Assembly: GCF_037975245.1 (NCBI RefSeq)
Contig: NC_092571.1
Coordinates: 731,501 to 795,500 of the forward strand
Length of the DNA stretch: 64,000 nucleotides
Direction of reading: 5' to 3'
Source of the DNA: Apostichopus japonicus
Taxonomy: Eukaryota > Echinodermata > Holothuroidea > Aspidochirotida > Stichopodidae
The stretch's first letter is position 1. Every line of letters begins with the position of its first letter. The translations under genes were made by a program, and so were the position numbers. Below, piece by piece: positions 39,089 through 51,416 of this stretch. The notes beneath the pieces were generated by a model. It had not been told where the DNA came from. It did not search any database and saw nothing but the letters and a program-made list of their open reading frames with translations.

Positions 39089-40156
39089 TAACTGCTCTGT
39101 CTGAGTAGATGCAGTTTCACACAGAACCACTGACTTGAAGAATTCAGGTGTAAACAGCAACATATTAAGTTCCTTTGTTTATTTCTATCCTATGTCCTCA
39201 AGTGAGCTATTAACACAAATCTCGGCATGAATGGATAAAATGTACGTTATTGTTATAATGTAAACCCACGTGATGTGATGTAGATGATCCAAATGTGATG
39301 TTAAATTCAACATCTTAACTTTCTTTCTTGTTTTTGGAACTGCTTTTTGCTGTATATTGCAAAAAACATTTTAAGAATTTTTTTTATCTTAATGCCACTT
39401 CTTTCCAAAAGAGGTTTGATAGTTTAAGCAAAGAAAACTAGTAAAGGAGAAGTTAATCCCAACCCCCAAAGATTTATCTTCCTAATCCCAGCCAAGGGTT
39501 GGTAATGATTCAAGAACCTGCATTATTCAAGTACATAGTAACTTCAGTACAAACATTACAGCCTACATAATAAATGCTTGACCAAATTTCCAAACACAGT
39601 AGTGGTTATATATAGAATTAGGCACATGAACCAGACAACTATGACATACTATAAGACCAATGACAGATATATACATTGAGTATGGAAAACAAACACCTGA
39701 CTGTTCTTTGTTTTAACTTCTATTCTGCAAAATCAATCCTACCTTTGATGACTATATACATGAATATATTTTGCTCAAAATAGCTTCAGCTTCAGACTGA
39801 GCAAAATCAATGATTCAAAAGGCAAGAACCAAAGCAAACAAAACCATTTTTTTAGTATCATTAAATATTTTTCTATTTAGACTGATTTTTTTCTTAGGTC
39901 TGCCAAGTAGCTCATGATGCTTCATAATTATGATGCAACTGTTAGAAGTTGTTATACAACACCTAATTGTATTCTGGTCATTTGATTGGTCAATTGCTCG
40001 TTGATTGCATGCAAAATCCGCTCTATTCCACTCTATGAAATAGAACCATGGGTTATACTTTTTGGTAGCACTTTTTTCAATGGTAAGAAAGCAGAGAAAC
40101 CTGTCTGCTTAAAACAATCTGTTGCATGAGTGCATTTTACCCATCTTAATATAATA

Positions 40157-40345
40157 TGTTGTATAAAACAAATCATGAATGGTTTCCATTCGTGCAATAG
40201 TGCAAATATTTCATTCGTGGAAAGATGCAATTTGTTCCATTCAACTCGGCTGCGCCTCGTTGAATGGAACATTCCATCTTTCAACTCATGAAATATATGC
40301 ACTATTGCACTCATAACCATTCATTATTTGTATAATATCACACAT
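40157..40345. mobile_element. Foldback / palindromic MITE
   Basis: Two inverted arms of roughly 85 bp (about 40157-40245 and 40259-40345) flank a 13-base GC-rich loop (TCGGCTGCGCCTC). The inner 12 bp (GTTCCATTCAAC and complement) is perfect. Further out the arms share TGCAATAGTGCA, ATTTCAT, AAAGATG and ATGAATGGT with mismatches. The 95-codon minus-strand frame here is a by-product. Superfamily is unclear, and no unambiguous target duplication was seen (ATAATAT occurs on both sides). Confidence 0.7.
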
Positions 40346-40540
40346 TTCAATGTAAATTCTGTCATAAATGTACCAAACAATGCCTGGGTTTTACTTCAAG
40401 CACCTGTGTAATTTAATGCAGCATTCAACTCTACAGAGAAATGTCTCTTACATCCAATAATAATTCAAACATGATACAAACGAGCTAGCAATGTATACTT
40501 CAGAGAGGAAGCTCAAGAACGAAGCAGGCGTTGATTACAT

Positions 40541-40585
40541 ACACACAGACACACACAGACACACACGCGCACACGCACACACAAT
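40541..40585. repeat. (CA)n-type microsatellite
   Basis: ACACACAGACACACACAGAC is followed by ACACACGCGCACACGCACAC, an imperfect CA repeat with GA and GC interruptions. Confidence 0.85.
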
Positions 40586-42676
40586 GATTCCACCGAGGTA
40601 AAACAACTCAACAAAGAACTGTGAGAAATTCAAATAATCCACAAAGAGAGGAAGACAATAGGCAATCTGTTATCTTTGGCAAGCCAACTTGAAACAGAAT
40701 CTGACCTTCAATATTTCATATTTGGTAAAAGATTTTAAAAAAACATAAAAACAGACCAACATTTGTTGCATCAAAATGCGAGAAATAATTTAATCTCTTT
40801 TTCTTTTCAAGACAAATAGGGACAAACTGTCATTCTATTTCAAAAGTTTATTTTAGTTGTAATCTCAAAGGAAATGAGATTTACAAGTTTGTTGGTATTT
40901 CTCATGTATTAAATAAGATCACCATTGAAACTTAAACAAATTTGTACCTTTTGTGCCTAATAAAAGTCTTTGTTCATGTAATCGAAAAAGAAAACTTTAC
41001 ACATAGGGACGCAGTCCCATATGTTCTTGGTCTCTTTAATAATAAATCCCAACGGAAAATGGATAAAAGGATTTGGAACAAACTTGTCTTTACATCAAAA
41101 CGAACTATTTTCTTTTTAACTCAATGCATGCTGGTTACTAACGTAACAAGGTTCTTTTGTCTGGATAATGAATTGACCAAAACTAACTAAAAATGATAAA
41201 AGAATTCAGAAAAAATCTTTAACAAGATTCTCACAGGAAACCAGTTGAAGGAGTGTTAGGTTTTACATTACCACTCCATATATGTACCAATTTAAATGTC
41301 CTCTGAAGGTTTATATCTCATATCAAGTTATGGGAACAGAACAATCAGAAAAGAGAAGAAATGCCTGGAAGTGACCGCAAGTAACTTTCTGAAGCTTACA
41401 TCATGACAACCAGTAAAATGTTCCATTATCACATGTTCTTCTCATCGGGACTGCTAGATTTAATCTAGAGCTGTTGTTTCATCTCCCTTCTCAGTTTTAT
41501 AAGCTAATATCCATTAACAATGACATGTACTCCCCCTACTCCAGTGTATGCTAATCACTAGTAGAAACCAAAGAGGATAAATTCTCTCCCGGTTACTCAC
41601 TAATTAACTTGACAGGAGCTTGCAGTCAATCGTCCAGTTTTAAATTCATTAGCATCAAAGTTCTTAATGCAGCAGAGGCGGTTGTGGCTTAATTGAAATT
41701 ACCATAAATACCATCACACTATCGACAGAATTCAGTCACCTCTTTAAATTAAGATGTGAAATTTGCTTTTCCATCTAAAATTAAAAGCAATTTAACTAAA
41801 TCTTTTGTTCTGAAAATTTGAGAAACATTCTTCAATATTTTTATTTCGTTTTCTTTCCTTAACTATTTCTATTTCTTGGATGGCACGCATTGAGACTAAA
41901 GTCTCCAAACTCCACTGGTGACTTGACACAATTTGTCAAAGTCAATCAAGGTTTCACAGAAACTAATTATGAGATATTTCTGACTCCACAGGGTGTTCTG
42001 GTTCACAGAATGTTGGCAGCAGAAAATACTATTTGTCCAAAAATAAAACCAACTATACAAAACTTTCATAAATATATTGAAATTGGTTGTAATAAGTTCA
42101 TGGTTTACTTCCAATGACAAAGGACAATAGCAAAGAACCCAAGTGGCAATGGATCATTGTCACAGGCTTCTACCATTAAAGTCTGTAAAGTACTTCAATG
42201 CTTCAACTATGCATGGAGTAGTAACGCGGTATATTCTGATGAAGTATTTTGTCTGAGCTGTTGAAGGTTTGCGACAAGGCTATAAATTCACAAGTATGGT
42301 AATATTCACCCTCACTCATAGACATGAAGAATGTAGCTACAGTTGAGTTAACACTCAAGTATGAACTTGACATTTTCAGCATCTTTTTTAGAAGTAACTC
42401 CACCTCTTCTGTTCAAGGAAACCTTTTCAAGCAGGTCACACATATTTTGCCTCTCCCACACGCTGCTGCTTATCCAGCCTTGTGAATGTGATTTGCTGCT
42501 GCTGTCGTCATCTATGTAGCAATCGCATATATTACAACATTATGGTCAGGGTGAAGTAGTGCATGAACGAACCCAGGTTACAATTATGGAGTTTTTTTAC
42601 AATAAAATTTCCCAAAGATTTACTTCACTCTTTAAAAGTTTACTCAGCGATATTACCCAGGAAAGAACATCATTGA

Positions 42677-42844
42677 GGGGGGGGGGGGGGGGCACAGTGC
42701 AAGAATGTTACCATTTCTTAAGCTAGGGTAGATAGATCACAGAGTGTGTCAGTAAAAGAGACAGGTAACTGAGTAGGGATGACAATACATATAAATCTAG
42801 GGGGGAGGGGAGGGGAGGGGAGGGAGGGGAGGGGGAGGGGGAGA
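42677..42844 (+). repeat. G16 run and GGGGA purine tract
   Basis: A run of 16 G (42677-42692) is followed, after dispersed-repeat copy E, by about 45 bases of AGGGG/AGGG units (42800-42844). The 74- and 79-codon frames overlapping it are low-complexity by-products. Confidence 0.85.
42725..42778 (+). repeat. Dispersed repeat family, copy E (most diverged)
   Basis: It shares GGTAGA, GAGTGTGT and GAGACAGGTAACTGAG in the same order and near-same spacing as copy A. It lies just downstream of a 16-G run. Confidence 0.4.
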
Positions 42845-43840
42845 TACAAGAAGTACCAAATGATGGAAAGAGGACAAAATCTTAAGGATATTTTAATGTA
42901 TGTATGTGTGGAAGTCTTGGTCTGCATTTTACAACACTCCATTCAAAGAGAGTATATTTCCAGTGATGTTCTTAACCGACATTTGAAGCTGCGGCGATGC
43001 AAGCACGATTCAATTTGAATGGTTATTGTGTGTCATTTTGCACAAAGTGTTTGCATTTATACTTATGTGCTTTTGAATCATGACAAAAGATGAGTAGAAG
43101 TTAGTTCACTTTCACTGTCTTGTAATTAACAGCATTTAAAACTTTATGCCCAACAGTAACACCAAGATTTAAACTCTAGTGGCACCATGCCAGTCCATCA
43201 AGTAGACTTACATAATATATCCACAAAAGGTTACTCCCCCATTTTCAGGAGAGCACTTCTGTCAGTCAATAATTAATTAAAATGATATTTGTTTCGACAT
43301 ACGTGCCATTGCAGTTTACAAGCCATCTTCCAGCAAACCTCTGTACTACCCCAGTGTGTGTGTGTGTTGTAATTTATTGTACTGTAGCTTTACGACTACA
43401 TCTTAACTTACTGGTGTACAAGTGATACTGTCTATACAGACCATCTACCTCATTGACAACAACGGTCCATATTTTAATTTATTTCTATTTCTAGAAGCTT
43501 CAAGTTTGTTCCTTTCTATGACATGTAAAGTGATCGTCTTGAAGACCTTGTTTTGTACATGTGACAACGTTGTACACTGCTAATTGCCTATAAGAACAGG
43601 CCGACAACCTATCACATCCATGCAGAGGGGCAAAAATCAATAGTAACCTAGAAGCTAAATTGAAACAGATCTGTGCTTCACACACACACTCTGACTTCAA
43701 CCACAGTAATGAATACTTTATATTCAATCATTACTATTGTACGATATACATCTCTGACATTGTACACCAACATTGGGGGTAATTGCTCACCAGCAATGAA
43801 TAGAAAACTGCTCTTCTGGGATCTTTAAAAAATAATGGCA

Positions 43841-44656
43841 AATAATTGTTCAAAATTAGTTCCAAATATGATTTCGAAGAAACAGAACCACATACCGTGC
43901 TCTCTGGTTTTGCTGCTGTTTTATTGCCATATTTCATTTTTACATAGTACACCCACCCATGTACACTCAGCTGTTTATGGCATTATTAACTGGCATAATC
44001 ATTTCAGGGAATAAGGGGATGACTTATTTTAGTTTCTAATATATATACCAGCACTTTCCACAGATAAGGAAGATACACCTTAATCATAAAACAAATGTTA
44101 AGGTCATAAAGCACTCTTAGTATAAATGATTAATTTCTAATTAGTACAATAGTACCTTAGGTGGCTGCTAATTGGCCTTTCAACCTTGACAGTCAGCCTT
44201 ACCTGGATACCATGTAAGGTTATGCTGGCAGTATATTATCAAGCACTTTGAAGCAACTCATGGATTTAATTGCAATTATTCTTTCACTCTTATGACTTTC
44301 TCAAATCTCATAACAAAGCAGCTCATTTAAGTAGACATTTTTCATTTTTGAATTTGTTATAATATGTAATACTCTACTCTCTTCTCTCTAATGGTATACA
44401 ACTGGTAAACTGTGTCTCAGAATCAGAGATCAACAGTTGCTAGGAGACAACCAAATGTCCCCTTAATCTACAGAAGACTTTACAAGGAAATCCACCATCT
44501 GCCCAAATTTTAAATTTGAGGTATAATATCATTTTTCATCAAGTTTTCAAGAACACCACACCGCTGCCTGCTTTTCTCTTTGGATATGTTTTTTGTTGTT
44601 ATCCTGTTCTTTTATTTATTTCCTTGTTTTTTCTAGTTCATATGCATTCTTGTTCA
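43841..44656 (+). repeat. Tandem segmental duplication, copy 1 (816 bp)
   Basis: The segment is repeated immediately at 44657-45473 in direct orientation with a constant offset of about 816 bp. The two copies differ by scattered single bases and a few short indels, including an extra block after CACTCTTA in copy 2 and a lost CTGTTC-type block near its end. Identity is roughly 97% by eye. The junction is at CAAATAATTGTTCA. No gene is recognised inside, and the frames at 43734-43952 and 44516-44830 are not supported. Confidence 0.92.
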
Positions 44657-45473
44657 AATAATTGTTCAAAATTAGTTCCAAATATGATTTCGAAGAAACA
44701 GAACCACATACCCTGCTCTCTGGTTTTGTTGCTGTTTTATTGCCATATTTCATTTTTACATAGTACACCCACCCATGTACACTCAGCTGTTTATGACATT
44801 ATTAACTGGCATAATCATTTCAGGGAATAAGGGGATGACTTATTTTAGTTTCTAATATATATACCAGCACTTTCCACAGATAAGGAAGATACACCTTACT
44901 CATAAAACAAATGTTAAGGTCATAAAGCACTCTTACAGGTAGTATAAATGATTCATTTCTTAAATTAGTACAATAGTACCTTAGGTGGCTGCTAATTGGC
45001 CTTTCAACCTTGACAGTCAACCTTACCTGGATACCATGTAAGGTTATGCTGGCAGTATATTATCGAGCACTTTGAAGCAACTCATGGATTTAATTGCAAT
45101 TATTCTTTCAATCTTATGACTTTCTCAAATCTCATAGCAATGCAGCTCATTTAAGTAGACATTTTTCATTTTTGAATTTGTTATAATATGTAATACTCTA
45201 CTCTCTTCTCTCTAATGGTATACAACTGGTAAACTGTGTCTCAGAATCAGAGATCAACAGTTGCTAGGAGACAACCAAATGTCCCCTTAATCTACAGAAG
45301 ACTTTACAAGGAAACCCACAGTCTGCCCAAATTTTAATTTGAGGTATACTATCATTTTTCATCAAGTTTTCAAGAACACCACACCGCTGCCTGCTTTTCT
45401 CTTTGGATATGTTTTATGTTGTTATCCTTTATTTATTTCCTTGTTTTTTCTGGTTAATATGCATTCTTGTTCA
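44657..45473 (+). repeat. Tandem segmental duplication, copy 2
   Basis: This is the direct neighbour copy of the segment at 43841-44656. It diverges from copy 1 after GCATTCTTGTTCA at about 45473, which marks the end of the duplicated unit. The high similarity indicates a recent event. Confidence 0.92.
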
Positions 45474-47090
45474 TTTAATGTATGAATCTAACCCAGTATT
45501 TATGCTATTAAATGCCTTGGCAAATGCTGGTTTTCATTGTTTGCCCAAGTTACATCACCATTACAATACATTTCTACTAGGCAGTCTTCCTTATATATAT
45601 TACTACTAGTTAGTCAGTCTTTCTTTATATTACTACTAGGCAATCTTTCTATACTAAGCAATCTTCCTTGATCACCAGCATTGCATCAATAATATTAACA
45701 ACAAGCTCAAGTTAATCTGCTCTTCCTGTAGTGTGTGCTAAGAAGGCCATATTTATTTATTTTATTATGTTAACCAAAGCTATTTGGTGAGATGGATTGC
45801 TCTGTGTGAGAAGAATGGTTTGTTGAGATACATGGCAAGATTGACATACTCCAGCTGATATCCAACATATGAGCAACTCTTCAAGACAATTCCATCATGG
45901 GTAAAGGGAGGGGGTCCTTGAGAAAAACTCCCTTTCATCACTTTTAATGAATATCCCATAGTGATGACCTCCAGGGGTAACATTGGAAAGACACCATTAA
46001 GTGGTTAATACCAGAGGAAAGTCCTTCAACTGTCAACAGAAAAAATCCTTCAATTACTTAAACTTGTCATCAACTGCAGATGAAATTTTGAAAAGATCAT
46101 ATCAAAATATACAAACAAACAAAAATCATCAGCAACCAAAACATTTAAATTCATTACAACATCAAACTTCTCCTATACACCATCTCAGCATAATAATCTC
46201 ACTATGAGTACGTAACTAGTAGGATATTCTTATCCTTGTTATTTAGTTCAGGACAAAGTAATAAACTATACATGGCTCCCATCAGGTCAACTTAATAACC
46301 AACTCAAAGTGACTCTAGATCTTTGCTCTCTTCGGATACAAGTAACAGAAATTTATTTTGTTTACTATCACACCAAGGCAAAGGAGTGAAAGAACGTCAT
46401 AATTGTTTTAATCTGTTTGCTTCAATCGTCGTTCTTGCAGTACATGTCTTTGTAGGAGTCATTACTATTACATCTTACAGTTTCACTGAGATCCCCTTAG
46501 TTGTCCTGTTTTCACAAATTAAACACTAATTTCGGGTGACCTACTCAAATAATAGCCTCTAGATATAGAACAACCATTCATAATGTTCCCTGTAGCAGTA
46601 GGCAATCATACAACTTGGATGTCTTACTAATGAACCTTGCCAAATACAACAGGGAACACCTAAATCAAATCATTCCTCAAGAACTTTGGCCTCGGGGTAA
46701 ATATAAATTAAGAACCAGCATGCTCTGACCTTATCTTAATTGTTTAATGCTCTCCTCCAAAAAGTTTTAACAAACTCCTTATCTTGCTAATTTCTCCATT
46801 TTGTAAAGTCCTCCAGTGAATGTAACCTGTCTGTCAAACTGCCCACTCCAAATGAGCCCAATATTAACGCTAAAGTTGCAGTCCTTATCACTGTTGACAT
46901 TAGGGATTGGTAACCTAGAAACTAAGCCTATCGTTTTCATTTAGTCAGGAACCAGAGAATATACTTCTCATCCATCTCAGTTGCTTTTAAAGTTATTTTA
47001 AAACAACTTTAAAATTAAGAAGAATTTTGTTTCATTGATTGATTTCTTTTAAAGGCAATTCATCTGTTTGAAAGTACTAACTATATAGTG

Positions 47091-47137
47091 CACAGTAGAT
47101 GAAGTGTGTAAGTATTGTGGAGACAGGTAAGTGAGGA
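47091..47137 (+). repeat. Dispersed repeat family, copy B
   Basis: It shares CAC.GTAGA, GTGTG and TTGTGGAGACAGG followed by TAAGTGAGGA with copy A. The terminal 19 bases are identical to copy A. Confidence 0.6.
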
Positions 47138-49434
47138 CAAAGCATCCAAACATCTTCCATATTAATATTCATTCTTGTTTATGTTTGTACTAAATGAAAT
47201 CTCCAAAACTGTCAATAAATTTGATATTTGAGACCCACATGTACAGTATACAGAGTTATGAACATAATAAATATTTCTCCACGTCTCTCCCCCGCCCCCC
47301 CCCGGCCCCCACATTGATGCACTCCTAGTTACACATTCCCCTGAATAACAACCTTTGTGTACCGAGTGCCCTCGACATGTCAATCAAATTATAGACAATT
47401 TTGCTTCATATCAATCTTTCAAGCAATTTAATTTCCATTTATTTAGCATTATGACCAAGCTTTCTCACTGCACGATACGCAGAACATACAATGCTGTCAT
47501 CGATGAAATCTGCTAGTGAGGTGCATTTTATTGCTTCATTTGGGGAAAAGATTTTATCTCTTCACATGTGCATTTATAAATTATCATATTGCTGTAATAA
47601 ATGAAGATAGTACTGTCATATTATGGGTGTGTTTGAGACTAAAGTAGGCTTCTAAAGGTATCGAAGATATAAGCACTGTTACACAAAGGTAAGAAATACA
47701 TTAAGTCTATGTAACTTATCCATGTGAGGCTAGAGCAAGTCAATTTTACTTCCAACAAACCAACAATAAGATTTCATTGTGTAACAAGTATAAATATGAA
47801 AAAATTCTTGCTTTTACTGGTCAAGATTATTAGTCGTAAGTACTGTCATGTTCTTGTATAATTTGTAACTTATTCAAAGATCTGCATACCCACAAAACAA
47901 TTTATTTAAGATTCTTCTTCTGAAACAAAAGAATTATTACTGCAACCCTTCAGTTATAAGCAATGCAATATTCAGAAAATGTAGTGTAAACCCTAGGCAT
48001 GCAAGCAGATACTGTAGTGTAAACCAGGCTAGCAGATACAATACTTAACAAATGAGCTGTAAATGTAAACTCTGGAGAGAAGTTTGAAGCAGTGCATACA
48101 TGTTTTATGTCGCAGTTCAAGTTAATAATACAGACACTAACACCAGCTAACACAACACTGTGGTAGTCTGTATTATACAAAGATGTTTTACCCTTTAGCT
48201 TCTTTACTTTATTGGCTAGACAATGTATCAGACTTTGACATGTCAGATCTATTATTTTTAATTTTAATAATGATATTTAAAAACTAAGGAGACTTATAGT
48301 CAACTCTGAAATTTATTGACAATGTAGGTACTTTTTAAATCTTCAACCATCTTAAAGGGGATTTGTAAAAATATATGTGAACTCATTCAAATCACAAAAT
48401 TACAAAATCAATTTAGCAGCTAAATAATCAGTTTGGCTAGAGAACCCATGTCCAACACAGCAATGATAACAAACAAAACTAAACTGAACTGTGCAGTTCA
48501 AGATGCCTCTGTGGCAAAGGATTTGAGAATAATAAGCTATTATGTACTGAATGATTGTTACATCTAATAATATTGACCACTGTATTAAATCACCCTACCC
48601 TGAGGCATATCTATGATTTCCTTTCAACCCTCCCTGACCTTTTAATCTTGCTTTTAATACAGCATTCCTCTAACTTGTTAGGCTGGCCTAGACTTTAACA
48701 AGGGTTACACACTACAAGTGTGGGACTCTCATACAGTAAGGTATGCTTTTGTTTGCAACACACAAGAAAACATCAATATCCCCACAGAATACAATGGAGA
48801 GATCAATACACAAAGTCGAAAACAACTGTTGTTTTTCAAAGTCTCCACCAACTGGTTAGCTGTTGTTTACCAAAGTTGTCTGTCCAGTCATCCCTCATAG
48901 AAGACTAGGTTTAGTACAGTTACTCTAAAAGAGCAGGGCAGATGTAAGGTCTTTGTATTCTTCAAACATCTCTTGTAATTCATGATTAAAAGAGCCCATG
49001 TTGCAATAACACAAAGGCAATAAAATCAAAACAACTTCAATGATGTCTTAAGAGCAAGGTTTCAACTTTTACACCAATTAGTTTAAATAACTGGAATAAC
49101 CACCTACTGTAGCTCTCATAACTTAGTGATCGTTTTATTCATGATTTATTGTTAAGTGATATTTTCAAACTGTAAACTTCACCAAGAATAATGCATGTTA
49201 TTTCCACATCTTAAATTTATTTTTCAAACCAGTAAAATGTGACTATTTCAGACTGAGCACACCCCCTTCAGGTAAGAACAGAGTTCTGCAACTATAAATT
49301 ATGGAAGATTGCCCGATACCTACAGTCAGTCACATCAACAAAGCTCAAAGCACAACAACATCTAGTAGATTTCATCTGAGCAAAGAGTCATCATCATTAT
49401 ATTTTTAGTCAGGATAATAAAGGAAATAATGTTT

Positions 49435-49645
49435 TATTTAATGTGAAGGGATTTCCAGTAGCTTTCCTCCACTATTCCATCACTGTCAATAGTAATAATT
49501 CTAAATCTTTGTTTTCTTCTTCTCCTTGGGATAATCCTTTCGATAAGATCCTCCGGCATCAATTTCCTGCCTGATGGCTGAATGTCACAGGTACGACGAC
49601 GACGATAGCATGAAAGTATCTGGTAAGGTCTGCAAGACCAGACAA
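49435..49645 (-). other. Open frame with Arg-rich C-terminus and AATAAA; possible terminal exon, unproven
   Basis: On the minus strand a 76-codon frame (start at 49664) has an unusually charged composition for this window. It contains S-C-Y-R-R-R-R-T-C-D, later P-R-R-R-R-K-Q-R, then I-D-S-D-G and a stop, and the stop overlaps an AATAAA. The W-S-C...C-x-R-x-R-x-C spacing vaguely resembles a thrombospondin type 1 repeat, but key residues are missing. The best-looking acceptor (TCTTGCAG ending at 49630) gives phase 2, which does not accept the Eph exon ending at 51417. An acceptor in the matching phase (ending at 49646) exists but lacks a pyrimidine tract. It could be a terminal exon of an unknown small gene, a weak alternative Eph end, or chance. 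The four-Arg run reflects a short GTC/GAC triplet repeat. Confidence 0.2.
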
Positions 49646-50854
49646 CTTGTAATTTAAGCACCATTAATTCACCCCTACCTATCTATGCATGTGTGCACAA
49701 TCAGGCAGAAACTGCTTAGTTTTAATGATAATTGTGCAGCAATTTGTGAATTATATTTCTCGATAAATACAAAAGATAACCTTCACCTCTCAGAAATCCT
49801 ACATTTATGACACACAGAATAATAACATGGCTTGATATAAATTTGAAACCACTTGTCAGTAGCTCTCTTCCATACCTTACACAGTTTTGTATCCGGATGT
49901 TAAAACTAACTTTAAGAATCATCGCAAAAATCAATTCATATTTGACAAAGTATAGCTGAGAAGGAACAGATAAAGATAAAGTGCAAACAAATGTTTCTGA
50001 CAAAAATGAAAGCAACGACGATTCCAACCTTGGTATAAAAACACTCAGCTAATTTCTTTTCCATTACCAGATGTAGGCCCTGTCATGAATCTACCTGTTC
50101 CATCATCTGTCATTATATCACACAGAGATGGTCAGCAGGATTTAAAATATTGGTTAGTCTGGTGCCAAGGTCCTCTATTGAACTTATAAACAAACTGAGA
50201 GAACTCCAGTGTTAAGAAAAAGGCAATTTTAGAATGAAGTCAGTGCACAATAAGGTTAGACTGTTGAGAGTTAGTAAATTCCTTAGGAATGAAAGTTAAG
50301 CCTTATGTATGAGTGTACTGTTCAAAATAAACATACTGTACTTAGCACCTAGAAGATGTAATAGTGTTGTTAATACATATTACATATTGTTTGTATGTTG
50401 TTATTTACCATCCTCTTTAAATTATACATTCATATTATTTCCTTTCCTTTCCTTCTTTCTAGTTTGGTCATTCATTGTATTAAGCAAATATATATAACTG
50501 TGTACAGATAGATCAGGCCTGCTTCTCATTATGACTGCGGTGCTGCATTAATTCATGTAATAGATGCATTTCAAAAGCATAGGTGAGTTACGTCAGTATT
50601 CTTCGATGTATATGTGTTTCTAAAGGAATCTGTACCCAGCTAGAAGTGAGAGGCATGAATTCACTAACGTTAGGGAAGTTCTGTGTTACTGCTGATCTAA
50701 CATTTGCATCTCAGATCACAACAAGGTACAGTAAGACAGGTTCCTCTCCAACTACTCTCAGTACACTTAAAGTTAATACTTCCAGCAAGGCTTGACAAGC
50801 AGATCACACTGATGAGACTTGCCATCAGTGCCCTTCATTTTTCTGCAAATACTG

Positions 50855-51035
50855 CCATACCCCTCCAAACATGACCTTACAGATGGCACAACATGCTGTA
50901 ATGCCCTCCAAACATGACCTTACAGATGGCACAACATGCTGTCATGCCCTCCAAACATGACCATACCAATGGGCACAACATCCTGTCATGATCCTCCAAA
51001 CATGATCTTACGAATGGCACAAAATGCTGTAATTG
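50855..51035. repeat. About 43-bp tandem array, 4 units
   Basis: The unit contains CCTCCAAACATGACCTTAC, AGATGGCACAACATGCTGT and AATG. It lies 380-560 bp past the donor of the large Eph exon, in the following intron. Confidence 0.9.
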
Positions 51036-51078
51036 TGCTGTTGGTGCCCTTTCAACACTAAGATATTAGAAAAGTAAC

Positions 51079-51125
51079 CCCCTCCCCACCATCCCCCTCC
51101 CCACCACCCCCACACCCCACCACCT
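51079..51125 (-). repeat. C-rich tract (G-rich on the Eph sense strand)
   Basis: Runs of 4-5 C are separated by T or A (CCCCCTCCCC, ACCACCCCC). In the Eph pre-mRNA this is a G-run cluster about 290-340 nt past the exon donor, with G-quadruplex potential. Confidence 0.7.
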
Positions 51126-51416
51126 GTTAATCATGACAGCAACTGAAATTGTATTACTTTTCACTCTCCCTGCACATCCTAACAATTCAACTTGCACCAC
51201 CGATACCCTTTCAAAGTTTTAATGTCTACCATCATGCCTTATAATTTTACTCATGTGTGCCATAATTCTGTGCTCCCCAAATTGCTTTCCTACTGATGGC
51301 CCTTATGTGTGTCACTTTTCATTATTACATCAAGCCATGTTTCAGTGCTGTATGGTTGATTGCATACATTAATTATGATATAAGGAGAGAGAGGGAGGAC
51401 AGTAAGGATCTCCTAC

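Larger units (their letters stand above)
45474..51416 (-). other. Start of the intron following the large Eph exon
   Basis: It begins with the GTAGGA donor at 51416. It holds the 43-bp array, the C-rich tract, dispersed-repeat copy B and the unassigned Arg-rich frame at 49.4 kb. A search for the expected next exon (phase 1, starting Cys-Pro with later Cys-x-x-Cys-Pro) found nothing here. Confidence 0.6.

Noticed and set aside
40033-40320. 95-codon minus-strand frame
   Set aside because: It is a translation of the foldback element arms; no domain.
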